Below, one piece after another: positions 8,444 to 15,420 of a stretch of DNA of 30,963 nucleotides. The first letter of the stretch is position 1; each line of letters opens with the position of its first letter. Made by a program: the position numbers and the translations under genes. This stretch comes from Bacteroidales bacterium UBA3143 (lineage in GTDB: Bacteria; Bacteroidota; Bacteroidia; Bacteroidales; Dysgonomonadaceae), in NCBI GenBank assembly GCA_002364735.1, contig DEZB01000018.1, positions 1 to 30,963 of the forward strand. Reading direction: 5' to 3'. The notes beneath the pieces were generated by a model. The model made no database searches, was not told where the DNA came from, and saw only the letters and a program-made list of their open reading frames with translations.

Positions 8444-10003
8444 TTAAAATTGGTCTGTCTTGATCTCTTTTAGTGCAGCCCGTTTACGCTTTCTTTTAAC
8501 TTCATATACATCCTCTCGTCTGTCCCTTAGGTTTGTAACACTTCCAAACTCGTTAAGCTCTCTCAGTAAGTCAATGTCCAAATCAACAACCAAAATCATC
8601 TCAGTGTTTGGAGTTGCCTCAGCTTTTATTCCGTCAGCTGGAAAAGCAAAATCGCAGGGTGTAAACACCATTGATTGCGCATACTGTATATCCATGTTTT
8701 GAACTTTAGGTAAGTTACCAACCGAGCCAGCGATAGCTACATAGCATTCATTTTCTATGGCGCGCGATTGCGCACAGTTTCTAACGCGCGAGTATGCATT
8801 TTGTGTGTCAGTCAGAAATGGCACAAACAAAATGTCCATTCCATCTTGTGCCATGATGCGACTTAGTTCAGGAAATTCAACATCGTAACATATCAACACT
8901 CCAATTTTGCCACAGTCTGTATCGAAGGTTTGAAAGTTGTTACCTCCTTGCAACCCCCACACACGTTTCTCATCGGGGGTGACATGCATTTTCTCGTACC
9001 GCTCCGTAGTGCCATCTCTTCTGCACAGATAGCCGGCGTTATAAAGACCATCATCTTTTATCTCTGGCATACTGCCAGAAATAATATTGATGTTGTAAGA
9101 TACAGCAAACTCTGAAAGTTTATGAATAATAGGTTTTGTAAATTTTGCCAGCTCCCTTATTGCTCCCGATTCTGTCAAGTGATTGTATTCTGACATTAGC
9201 GGTGCATTAAAGAACTCTGGAAAAAGAATAAAATCGGACTGATAGCGTGAAACGGTGTCAATAAAATATTCAACCTGCTCCATCACATCATCAAGGTTCC
9301 TATACAAACGCATTTGCCATTGAATAAGCCCCACACGAATAGTCTTTTTAACGAAAACAGGTTTTTTATCTGGTTTTTCGTAATAGATATTTTTCCACTC
9401 CATCAACACTCCATAACTTTCCGAAGCTTCATCCCCTTTCAAATAGTTTTTGATAATCTTAGAGGGCTGAAAATCGTTTGCCATCTGAAAATCGAAAACC
9501 GTGTCATGGATTTCCTTTCTTCGCACCTTGCTTACATATTGTTCAGGTGTAAGTTCTAATGAATAACGGTGATAATTAGAAATTCTGCCACCAAACACTA
9601 TGCCTTTCAAATTTAGTTGTTCGCACAATTCTTTTCTGTAGTCATATAATCTTCGACCCAAACGTAAACCGCGGTAATCTTTTTGTATAAACACCTCTAT
9701 GCCATATAGCATATCTCCATCTGGTGCGTGTGTCCCAAAGTTTTCATTATCAGTTATAATATCGTAGGTATGATGATCGTCAAATTTTTCATAATCCACA
9801 ATGATAGATAGGGCACATCCTGCAACCTCTCCATTTACCTTTATTGCTATCTGTCCTTCGGGGAATATTTTAATTAGCTTCCTTATTTTATCTTCCGACC
9901 ACATTTCATCAGAGATATGTTTGTACGAATCAATCATAAACGGTCTCAATTCCTTAAAAGCTGTAAGTGTAAGGTAGGTAATTTCTATATTTTCTATATC
10001 CAT
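8444..10003 (-). CDS. Fused GNAT acetyltransferase - nitrilase-superfamily amidohydrolase
   Basis: This is a 519-residue two-domain protein. Residues 1 to about 210 form a GNAT N-acetyltransferase domain with the acetyl-CoA loop region EVFIQKDYRGLRLGRRLYD. Residues from about 222 form a carbon-nitrogen hydrolase domain with the full Glu-Lys-Cys triad: E263 in FPEFFN, K338 in EKMHVTPDE and C372 in ICYDVEFPE. The fusion is a known architecture in Bacteroidota and other groups, but I know of no settled substrate. Hydrolysis or acyl transfer on an amide, coupled to acetylation of the released amine, is a reasonable guess only. The reading frame is intact across the junction, so this is a true fusion. 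It appears monocistronic. Confidence 0.9.
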   Translation of the reverse strand: MDIENIEITYLTLTAFKELRPFMIDSYKHISDEMWSEDKIRKLIKIFPEGQIAIKVNGEVAGCALSIIVDYEKFDDHHTYDIITDNENFGTHAPDGDMLYGIEVFIQKDYRGLRLGRRLYDYRKELCEQLNLKGIVFGGRISNYHRYSLELTPEQYVSKVRRKEIHDTVFDFQMANDFQPSKIIKNYLKGDEASESYGVLMEWKNIYYEKPDKKPVFVKKTIRVGLIQWQMRLYRNLDDVMEQVEYFIDTVSRYQSDFILFPEFFNAPLMSEYNHLTESGAIRELAKFTKPIIHKLSEFAVSYNINIISGSMPEIKDDGLYNAGYLCRRDGTTERYEKMHVTPDEKRVWGLQGGNNFQTFDTDCGKIGVLICYDVEFPELSRIMAQDGMDILFVPFLTDTQNAYSRVRNCAQSRAIENECYVAIAGSVGNLPKVQNMDIQYAQSMVFTPCDFAFPADGIKAEATPNTEMILVVDLDIDLLRELNEFGSVTNLRDRREDVYEVKRKRKRAALKEIKTDQF

Positions 10004-10030
10004 GAGTTTATTTTTCTATTGTTTGGTGTA

Positions 10031-10038
10031 CAAACTTA
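10031..10038 (-). promoter_or_regulatory. -7 element of the GNAT/nitrilase gene promoter
   Basis: Plus-strand CAAACTTA reads TAAGTTTG on the minus strand, an exact TAnnTTTG match, 28 nt before the ATG at 10003. It overlaps a small inverted repeat, GTTTG-GTGTA-CAAAC (10021-10035), which could bind a regulator. No clear -33 box is seen. Confidence 0.4.
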
Positions 10039-10077
10039 TAATAAAAACGATTAACCATTATCTAAAATATGTTTTAA

Positions 10078-10167
10078 ATGTTCAAAACGGCAAAAATGGT
10101 CTTTATGTTCGTATTCATAACCTTAATCTTTTTCTTGCTTTTCTTCAAAACCATTCGAGAGAATTAA
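10078..10167 (+). CDS. Possible 29-residue single-helix membrane micro-protein
   Basis: ATG at 10078 opens a 29-codon frame ending in TAA at 10165-10167. The product has a short basic N-terminus (MFKTAK), a strongly hydrophobic stretch of about 18 residues rich in Phe, Leu, Ile and Val, and a charged end (FKTIREN). This is the layout of a single-pass small membrane protein. AT-rich DNA makes Phe/Leu/Ile-rich frames by chance, and no ribosome binding site or good promoter supports it, so it is a candidate only. Confidence 0.2.
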   Translation: MFKTAKMVFMFVFITLIFFLLFFKTIREN

Positions 10168-10834
10168 AATGAGCGAATGAATTTAAAAGAACAGTTTTTT
10201 ATACTCAAGAAAATACATTTAAAGGCGGAGAAGCATAATCTTATCCTTTTATTGTGTTTGAAATAATAACATTTAGAAATCTATTATTTCAACTGCAATT
10301 ACAAAAAAAGATTATTGAATTCTATTATTCAATGTGCGGTTTTACTCTTAGCGGATCAAAATCCATCGTCTCAACCAGGCTGTTTCTATTAGATTTCTAA
10401 GAGAATCTTATTTAACAATGATTTACTCCTTAGATTTTATTTCTCTATTACTTCCTTTCCTTACAAATTATCAAAAAAGTAATTTTAAGTTCTCCTCAAC
10501 ACACAAAATGGCTATAAAAAACTTCTACTATCTACATTATAAATACGTAAAACAATAAATTAAATTTTCAATAGACATTGTGAGATAAATGTGTTATAAA
10601 CAGCTTTTGAAGTTTTAAAGCGAATGTTTTAGATCTATCAATTGATTTTTTTTTTCAAATCTATTTACAGAACAGTTCAAAAACTGGATAAATAATTATA
10701 TTAGCCATAAGAAACATCATAATCATTTATGACTAACGTGAAACAACGCTTCAAAAGGGATGAAAAGATGAATACAATACATGTCATTACTGTTACAGAA
10801 CAATAAATAGTGGAATAGTGGCTATTTATGTTTT

Positions 10835-10850
10835 TATATTTGTATTTTTG
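10835..10850 (+). promoter_or_regulatory. Tandem -7-like boxes upstream of the PF05426 lyase-family gene
   Basis: TATATTTG (10835-10842) and TATTTTTG (10843-10850) both match TAnnTTTG exactly and abut each other, about 110-120 nt before the ATG at 10959. No clear TTG lies 19-21 nt upstream of either. If used, they give a leader of about 100 nt that contains the hairpin at 10911-10938. Confidence 0.35.
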
Positions 10851-10910
10851 CTTTCACATCTATTAATCTATTATACATAGATAGCTAATCCTATCATCTT
10901 TAAAACAAAC

Positions 10911-10938
10911 ATGCTGATATAAGAAAAATCAGTAGCAT
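10911..10938 (+). promoter_or_regulatory. Bulged hairpin in the leader of the PF05426 lyase-family gene
   Basis: ATGCTGAT (10911-10918) can pair with ATCAG-TA-GCAT (10928-10938), leaving a two-base TA bulge and a loop of about 9 nt. It ends 20 nt before the ATG, so it could influence translation or mRNA stability, or be an operator. There is no T-tract, so it is not a terminator. Confidence 0.3.
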
Positions 10939-10958
10939 AATATCTAAAACAGAAAATA

Positions 10959-12119
10959 ATGAAAAAATTTATCCTTTGTCTTCCTTTCTTGTTGGCCTTC
11001 ACTAATTGCACAAAAGAGCAAACATGGCAAAATAAAACGTCGGAGGTGTTGGAACAACAAATAATGGAAGAAGCTGAATGGGCAATGCAACAATCTCCTG
11101 AAACAATTACTTCAAAGACTTGCGATAGAAGCGAAGGCGGTATAAACGATTTTTATTCGGAAGGCGACTACTGGTGGCCAAATCCTGAAGACCCAGATGG
11201 GCCATACATTAGAAGAGATGGTGAAACAAATCCAGAAAACTTTGTAGATCATCGTTTATTAATGATACGTTTTAGCAAAATTGTAGGATCATTAGGTTCG
11301 GCCTATATTCACACTAATGATGAAAAATATGCTGCAAAAGCATTTGATCATGTAAGGGCGTGGTTTGTGAATCCAGAAACAATGATGAATCCAAACCTGC
11401 TTTATGCTCAAGCCATCAAAGGAATAGTAAGCGGTCGTGGTATTGGGATTATCGATACCATTCACTTAATGGAAGTAGCCCAAGGCATTAAACGCATGCA
11501 ACAAGCCTCAACTGTTGATAAGCAGGAGTTGGAAGTAATAAAACAATGGTTTAACGATTACATAACTTGGCTCACTACACACCCCTATGGATTAAAGGAG
11601 ATGAAGGCCAAAAATAATCATGGAACATGTTGGGTGATGCAGGTTGCATCCTTTGCATCGCTCACCGAGAATGAAGAAGTCCTTACTATGTGTCGCGATA
11701 GATACAAAACAGTTTTACTTCCCAATCAAATGGGCGAAGATGGTAGCTTCCCTTTGGAAATGTCACGTACAAAGCCTTATGGATATGCCCTTTTCAATCT
11801 GGATGCAATGGCAACTGTTTGTCAAATTCTTTCTACTGAAAAAGACAACCTCTGGGCGTACACTTCCGAGGCTGGATTAAGCATCAAAGATGGTGTTGAA
11901 TTCATGTTTCCATACATCCAAGATAAATCAACGTGGCCCTTTCAGCAAGATGTAATGTATTGGGATGAGTGGCCTGTTGCTCAACCAAGCTTATTGTTTG
12001 CTGCAGTTAATTATGATGAGCCGTCTTATTTCCAACTATGGAAATCACTCAAACATAAATTTGATGTACAAGAAGTAGAAAGGAATATGCCAATCCGCAA
12101 TCCTTTGATTTGGTTGTAA
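10959..12119 (+). CDS. Alginate-lyase-family (PF05426) exported protein, probable lipoprotein
   Basis: This 386-residue exported protein has the alpha/alpha-barrel alginate lyase fold of PF05426 (PL5-like). The N-terminal 17 residues form a signal sequence ending in FTNC, giving a probable lipoprotein with C17 as the lipidated residue; the lipobox is relaxed, as is common in Bacteroidetes. Family landmarks are YWWPNPEDPDGPYIRRDGE near 70-90, the substrate-site N219-N220-H221 followed by GTCW, and the tyrosines Y274 and Y276 in KPYGYALFNLDAM, which correspond in layout to the His and Tyr catalytic region of PL5 enzymes. Many PF05426 proteins in Bacteroidota are not proven alginate lyases, so the polysaccharide substrate (alginate or another uronate polymer) is open. 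The downstream hydrolase starts 31 bp after its stop, suggesting co-transcription. Confidence 0.85.
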   Translation: MKKFILCLPFLLAFTNCTKEQTWQNKTSEVLEQQIMEEAEWAMQQSPETITSKTCDRSEGGINDFYSEGDYWWPNPEDPDGPYIRRDGETNPENFVDHRLLMIRFSKIVGSLGSAYIHTNDEKYAAKAFDHVRAWFVNPETMMNPNLLYAQAIKGIVSGRGIGIIDTIHLMEVAQGIKRMQQASTVDKQELEVIKQWFNDYITWLTTHPYGLKEMKAKNNHGTCWVMQVASFASLTENEEVLTMCRDRYKTVLLPNQMGEDGSFPLEMSRTKPYGYALFNLDAMATVCQILSTEKDNLWAYTSEAGLSIKDGVEFMFPYIQDKSTWPFQQDVMYWDEWPVAQPSLLFAAVNYDEPSYFQLWKSLKHKFDVQEVERNMPIRNPLIWL

Positions 12120-12150
12120 AGAGACTCTAATCTCAAACAAAAGTTGAATC

Positions 12151-13551
12151 ATGAGAACGCTGATAAGCTTCACTGTTTTCTTTGTTGCAATTGCTACGCT
12201 TTTCTCACAAGAAATAAGCGGTACATGGCAAGGCGAATTGAATGTACAAGGTACTAAACTTGAAATTGTTTTTCACATCGAAAAACAGACTGAAGGGTAC
12301 ACATCCTTAATGGATAGTCCCACACAAGGAGCATTCGGAATACCAACTACCAAAACAACATTTGATAATGGAAAGATTGAAGTTGTTATTTCAAACTTAG
12401 CCGTTTTTTATCAGGGAACACTCAAAAATGATTCTATTATAGGCGTTTTTAATCAAAACGGAATGCCGTTTCCTCTATCTTTATATAAGGCAGAAAAGAA
12501 AACACAATTGCGCCCACAAGAACCAAAGGAGCCTTATCCGTACACAGTAGAAGAGATCGTTTTTGCGAACTCTAAAGAGAAAATAAAACTTGCGGGTACA
12601 CTAACACTACCTCAACAAAAAGAGAAGAAATACCCTGCAGTATTACTAATTGCAGGTAGTGGCCCTAACGATAGAGATGAAACTGTATTTGGACATAAAC
12701 CTTTCTGGGTATTGGCAGATTATTTGACACGACATGAGATTGCTGTTTTGCGTTACGATAAAAGAGGAATAGGAGAATCAGAAGGAGAATATTTCATGGC
12801 AACTATGCAAGATTTTGCTGATGATGCTGAAGAAGCAATCAATTACCTGAAAACGAGAAAAGAAATTGACTCATCTAAGATTGGATTGATTGGACACAGT
12901 GAAGGTGGAATTATTGCACCGATGATAGCTGCCAAAAACGGAGATGTTAGCTTTATAGTTCTTATGGCAGGACTGGGAGTTTCAGGAGTTGATTTGTCTT
13001 TGGCTCAAAATCAATTTGCTTTCAACAAAACATCGCTCTCGAAGGAAGAAAAAGAGCATTTGAATGAAATGCTTAAAGATATTTATAATTCTGTTTTGTC
13101 TTGGGGAGAATATGTAGGAACCGACATTGAACGCACTTTGTTAAAGCAAAAATTAGGGGAATTATGGGAAAATCTTCCCATGGAGATACAACGTTCAGTT
13201 TTAAAAGATGCTTTTATAGAAAAGACCAGCGCTAATATAGCTACTCCGTGGTTTAGGCATTTCTTATTGACTAACCCATCCGATTATCTGAAAAATGTTT
13301 CAATACCTGTATTGGCAATTAATGGAGAAAACGATACACAAGTAGAATATAAAACTAATTTAGGTTTAATTGAGAATGCGCTAAAGAAAGGGAATAATAA
13401 GCATTACACAATTAAATCATATCCTCAATTAAACCATCTTTTTCAAGAAAGCACCACTGGCGAGATCGAAGAGTACGGTAAAATTGAACAAACCATCTCG
13501 CCCAAAGTAATGGAAGACGTAACAAACTGGATAGAGATTCAGGTTAAATAA
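12151..13551 (+). CDS. Secreted alpha/beta hydrolase (EstD-like esterase)
   Basis: This 466-residue exported hydrolase has a signal peptide (about 1-19, cleavage near LFSQ). A small beta-rich domain (about 22-115, starting ISGTWQGEL) is followed by an alpha/beta-hydrolase domain. The catalytic triad is visible: S250 in GHSEGG, D395 in NGENDTQVEY and H429 in LNHLFQ. The LLIAGSGPNDRDE segment provides the oxyanion-hole strand, and AVLRYDKRGIGES is typical of the family. The domain arrangement resembles Thermotoga EstD-type carboxylesterases. It lies 31 bp after the PF05426 gene and could be an acyl esterase acting on the same polysaccharide, but it may equally act on other esters. The frame is complete and intact. 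Confidence 0.88.
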   Translation: MRTLISFTVFFVAIATLFSQEISGTWQGELNVQGTKLEIVFHIEKQTEGYTSLMDSPTQGAFGIPTTKTTFDNGKIEVVISNLAVFYQGTLKNDSIIGVFNQNGMPFPLSLYKAEKKTQLRPQEPKEPYPYTVEEIVFANSKEKIKLAGTLTLPQQKEKKYPAVLLIAGSGPNDRDETVFGHKPFWVLADYLTRHEIAVLRYDKRGIGESEGEYFMATMQDFADDAEEAINYLKTRKEIDSSKIGLIGHSEGGIIAPMIAAKNGDVSFIVLMAGLGVSGVDLSLAQNQFAFNKTSLSKEEKEHLNEMLKDIYNSVLSWGEYVGTDIERTLLKQKLGELWENLPMEIQRSVLKDAFIEKTSANIATPWFRHFLLTNPSDYLKNVSIPVLAINGENDTQVEYKTNLGLIENALKKGNNKHYTIKSYPQLNHLFQESTTGEIEEYGKIEQTISPKVMEDVTNWIEIQVK

Positions 13552-13561
13552 AAGTTTTTGT

Positions 13562-13583
13562 TACTTTTGTAAATAACAAAAGT
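13562..13583 (+). promoter_or_regulatory. Promoter -7 element overlapped by a palindrome
   Basis: TACTTTTG (13562-13569) is an exact TAnnTTTG match, 25 nt before the ATG of the 61-residue protein. The same bases form the left arm of ACTTTTG-TAAATAA-CAAAAGT (13563-13583), a perfect 7-bp inverted repeat that begins 12 bp after the upstream gene's stop codon. It could be an operator on the promoter, or a weak hairpin closing the hydrolase transcript. No clear -33 TTG is present. Confidence 0.4.
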
Positions 13584-13594
13584 GAACCAATGAA

Positions 13595-13780
13595 ATGAGC
13601 AGAAAGAAAAAAGTTATTCGTGTGTTACTTATCTTAATTGGGTTGATTGCCGTAGCATCAGCTTATTTCTATTTTACATTGCCAGAATGGAAGGCTTTCT
13701 TCATAGCTGGCTCTGGTATTATTCTCATTCTTAATTTAGTTTTTGCAGTGTTTTTTATTAAACGAAACTTTAGGGATTAA
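13595..13780 (+). CDS. Small membrane protein of unknown function (two predicted helices)
   Basis: This 61-residue protein is not recognised as any named family. A strongly basic N-terminus (MSRKKKVIR) precedes a first hydrophobic helix (about 9-29). A short polar link with PEWK and a second helix (about 34-54) follow, and the protein ends in basic KRNFRD. By the positive-inside rule both ends face the cytoplasm, giving a helical hairpin. The frame has its own -7 promoter element 25 nt upstream and is sandwiched tightly between two real genes. Its stop codon overlaps the converging AlkD-like gene's stop in the four bases TTAA at 13777-13780. I regard it as a real gene with unknown role. Confidence 0.7.
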   Translation: MSRKKKVIRVLLILIGLIAVASAYFYFTLPEWKAFFIAGSGIILILNLVFAVFFIKRNFRD

Positions 13781-14445
13781 GACCTGATAGTGAATTCGAA
13801 CTGCAAGTTATCGTAAATCTCTTTCAGCATTATATTTTCAGAAGTAGAAAAATCAGCAATCTGCGTCATTATTTCCTCGCTCAACTTTTCATCTCTTCTA
13901 ATTATTTGTTTAAGCACATTTAAAGCAGCTTTGCTGAGTAATCCATTATCGGAATGTACATCTAACAGCGCTTTTTCAATCACCTGTCTCAAGTTAATGC
14001 TTTGCACTAAATCCGATTTTATTAGCATCAACCTAACTAACAACCAATATCCTGTTAAACGAATTGACTCGTCTGCATCTGCCGACCACTTCTCAACCAA
14101 CACATTTGCATAAGGCAAGTTTTGCAACAAATTCAGACATATGTGTTCTCTTATTTCTTGGTTAACTATTTCATCTATCCATTCATCAGCTTTTGACTGA
14201 GTAAACTGATCAACAGGATAAAGCATAGTAGCTAAAATCTTCATTTCTCGCACATCCAGCTTCCAAATCTGTTCTGCTAAAGCAGTACTTGCTTCATACT
14301 TTTGTGCAATTCCTTTAATACGTGGAACGTCAACTCCAAAGTTCATTTTGTAGTCCATCCCCTTATCACGCATGCTCGAAGAAACAACACCATTCATAGC
14401 AAGTCGCAAATCTGTTCTTATATCTCTAATTATTTCGTCCATCAT
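13777..14445 (-). CDS. DNA alkylation repair protein (AlkD-like HEAT-repeat family)
   Basis: This 222-residue all-helical protein of the DNA alkylation repair family (PF08713, AlkC/AlkD-like) is a likely DNA glycosylase acting on alkylated bases such as 3- or 7-methylpurines. The evidence is the family's characteristic N-terminal segment (NFGVDVPRIKGIAQKY, then IWKLDVREMKILATMLYP) and the repeated helical pairs with HEAT-like spacing. WSADADESIRLTGYWLL lies in the middle region, where AlkD has its key Trp/Asp, but I cannot assign catalytic residues with confidence. The start is ATGATG: either methionine could be used. The 3' end overlaps the 61-residue membrane protein gene by the shared TTAA. 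A non-catalytic HEAT-repeat member is possible. Confidence 0.8.
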   Translation of the reverse strand: MMDEIIRDIRTDLRLAMNGVVSSSMRDKGMDYKMNFGVDVPRIKGIAQKYEASTALAEQIWKLDVREMKILATMLYPVDQFTQSKADEWIDEIVNQEIREHICLNLLQNLPYANVLVEKWSADADESIRLTGYWLLVRLMLIKSDLVQSINLRQVIEKALLDVHSDNGLLSKAALNVLKQIIRRDEKLSEEIMTQIADFSTSENIMLKEIYDNLQFEFTIRS

Positions 14446-14472
14446 AATCTACATCATAATTTATTGTGGAAA

Positions 14473-14480
14473 CAAAATTA
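14473..14480 (-). promoter_or_regulatory. -7 element of the AlkD-like gene promoter
   Basis: Plus-strand CAAAATTA reads TAATTTTG on the minus strand, an exact TAnnTTTG match, 28 nt before the ATG at 14445. The nearest TTTG on that strand (plus CAAA at 14495-14498) is only 14 nt away, so the -33 element is unclear. Confidence 0.4.
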
Positions 14481-14523
14481 GCTTATTTTGAATTCAAAAA
14501 GAAGTAGTTTCCACTTAATTGGT

Positions 14524-14531
14524 TATTTTTG
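14524..14531 (+). promoter_or_regulatory. -7 element candidate for the dipeptidase E gene
   Basis: TATTTTTG matches TAnnTTTG exactly, about 97 nt before the pepE ATG and divergent from the AlkD-like promoter. No -33 TTG at proper spacing is visible, so the assignment is tentative. Confidence 0.35.
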
Positions 14532-14627
14532 CATAAAGCTAATCTTTGAAAGAGAAAAAAATAGATAATTCAGCCTAACTTTTCTTTTGATAAAGACATT
14601 CATTTATAAAAATAAAATCAAACATCC

Positions 14628-15332
14628 ATGCGACTACTACTAATCAGCAACTCAACCAACCCAGGTGAACCATACTTAGACTACCCAAAACAAAACATCA
14701 AAGATTTCTTAGGCGAAACGCCTATTAATTGTTTATTTATACCTTATGCGGCAGTTACTTTTACATTTGATGAGTATGAAGAGAAAGTAAATAATCGTTT
14801 GGCAGAAATTCGACATAAAGTAACCAGTATACATAAATATTCTAACCCATTGGAAGCTGTTGAAAAAGCAGAAGCAATAATTGTAGGTGGAGGAAACACG
14901 TGGCAATTGGTGAAAATGCTCCATGAAAACAAGTTGATGGATGCAATAAAAGAAAAAGTAAAAGGAGGAACTCCATATGTCGGTTGGAGTGCTGGTTCTA
15001 ACATCGCTTGCCCATCATTGAGAACTACAAATGACATGCCAATTGTAGAGCCCGAAAGTTTTGCAACTTTAGGCTTAATTCCGTTTCAAATTAACCCTCA
15101 CTATTTAGATGAAAACAATGAAACACATGGGGGAGAAACTCGTGAAGTGCGCATTACAGAATTTATACATGCCAATAAAGAAATTTATGTTGCAGGTTTA
15201 CGCGAAGGAACTATGCTTCTTTTAGAAAATAACGGGCTTAAGTTGATTGGTTCACGTAATGCTCGTATATTCCATTATGATAAAGACCCATTTGAAGTAT
15301 CGAATAAATATGATCTGAACTTTCTTCTTTAA
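14628..15332 (+). CDS. pepE: Dipeptidase E (peptidase S51, alpha-aspartyl dipeptidase)
   Basis: This 234-residue cytosolic peptidase hydrolyses dipeptides with N-terminal aspartate. Family S51 uses a Ser-His-Glu type triad. Here the nucleophile is S121 in VGWSAGSN and the histidine is H158 in INPHYLDE, one residue offset from the enteric PepE positions (120 and 157). The conserved stretches TTNDMPIVEP and HGGETREVRI support dipeptidase E rather than the related cyanophycinase. GGGNTW near 87 is the family glycine motif. Length is normal and the frame complete. It stands alone, with its own promoter candidate upstream and the nhaA promoter downstream. Confidence 0.95.
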   Translation: MRLLLISNSTNPGEPYLDYPKQNIKDFLGETPINCLFIPYAAVTFTFDEYEEKVNNRLAEIRHKVTSIHKYSNPLEAVEKAEAIIVGGGNTWQLVKMLHENKLMDAIKEKVKGGTPYVGWSAGSNIACPSLRTTNDMPIVEPESFATLGLIPFQINPHYLDENNETHGGETREVRITEFIHANKEIYVAGLREGTMLLLENNGLKLIGSRNARIFHYDKDPFEVSNKYDLNFLL

Positions 15333-15356
15333 AAAATTAGTACTAAAAGAACCAAA

Positions 15357-15388
15357 TTGAACTGGTTTTGAGATTTTAGTTACCTTTG
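15357..15388 (+). promoter_or_regulatory. nhaA promoter (Bacteroidetes type)
   Basis: TTG (15357-15359) and TACCTTTG (15381-15388) are separated by 21 nt, matching the Bacteroidetes -33/-7 arrangement. The -7 element ends 32 nt before the ATG at 15421. Confidence 0.65.
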
Positions 15389-15420
15389 AAAATTAATTTC
15401 ATTATTTTACTGTTTTGATT

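Larger units (their letters stand above)
10004..10958. other. 955-bp region without a convincing gene
   Basis: This very AT-rich stretch separates the divergent GNAT/nitrilase and PF05426 lyase-family genes. I find no tRNA-like cloverleaf, no rRNA fragment and no ORF of ordinary length. It contains the leftward -7 element near 10031, a 29-codon hydrophobic micro-ORF (10078-10167), a 7-bp inverted repeat ATTGAAT-N6-ATTCAAT (10314-10333), two abutting rightward -7-like boxes (10835-10850) and a leader hairpin (10911-10938). No decayed gene is recognisable. Confidence 0.6.

Noticed and set aside
10314..10333. Inverted repeat ATTGAAT-N6-ATTCAAT as a terminator or operator
   Set aside because: It is purely AT-rich apart from one G-C pair per arm, has no T-tract and is far from any start codon; chance is likely in this region.
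10004..10958. Possible tRNA, small RNA or decayed gene in the large gap
   Set aside because: No cloverleaf, no rRNA-like or known RNA motif and no remnant of a protein family could be seen; only short AT-rich repeats.
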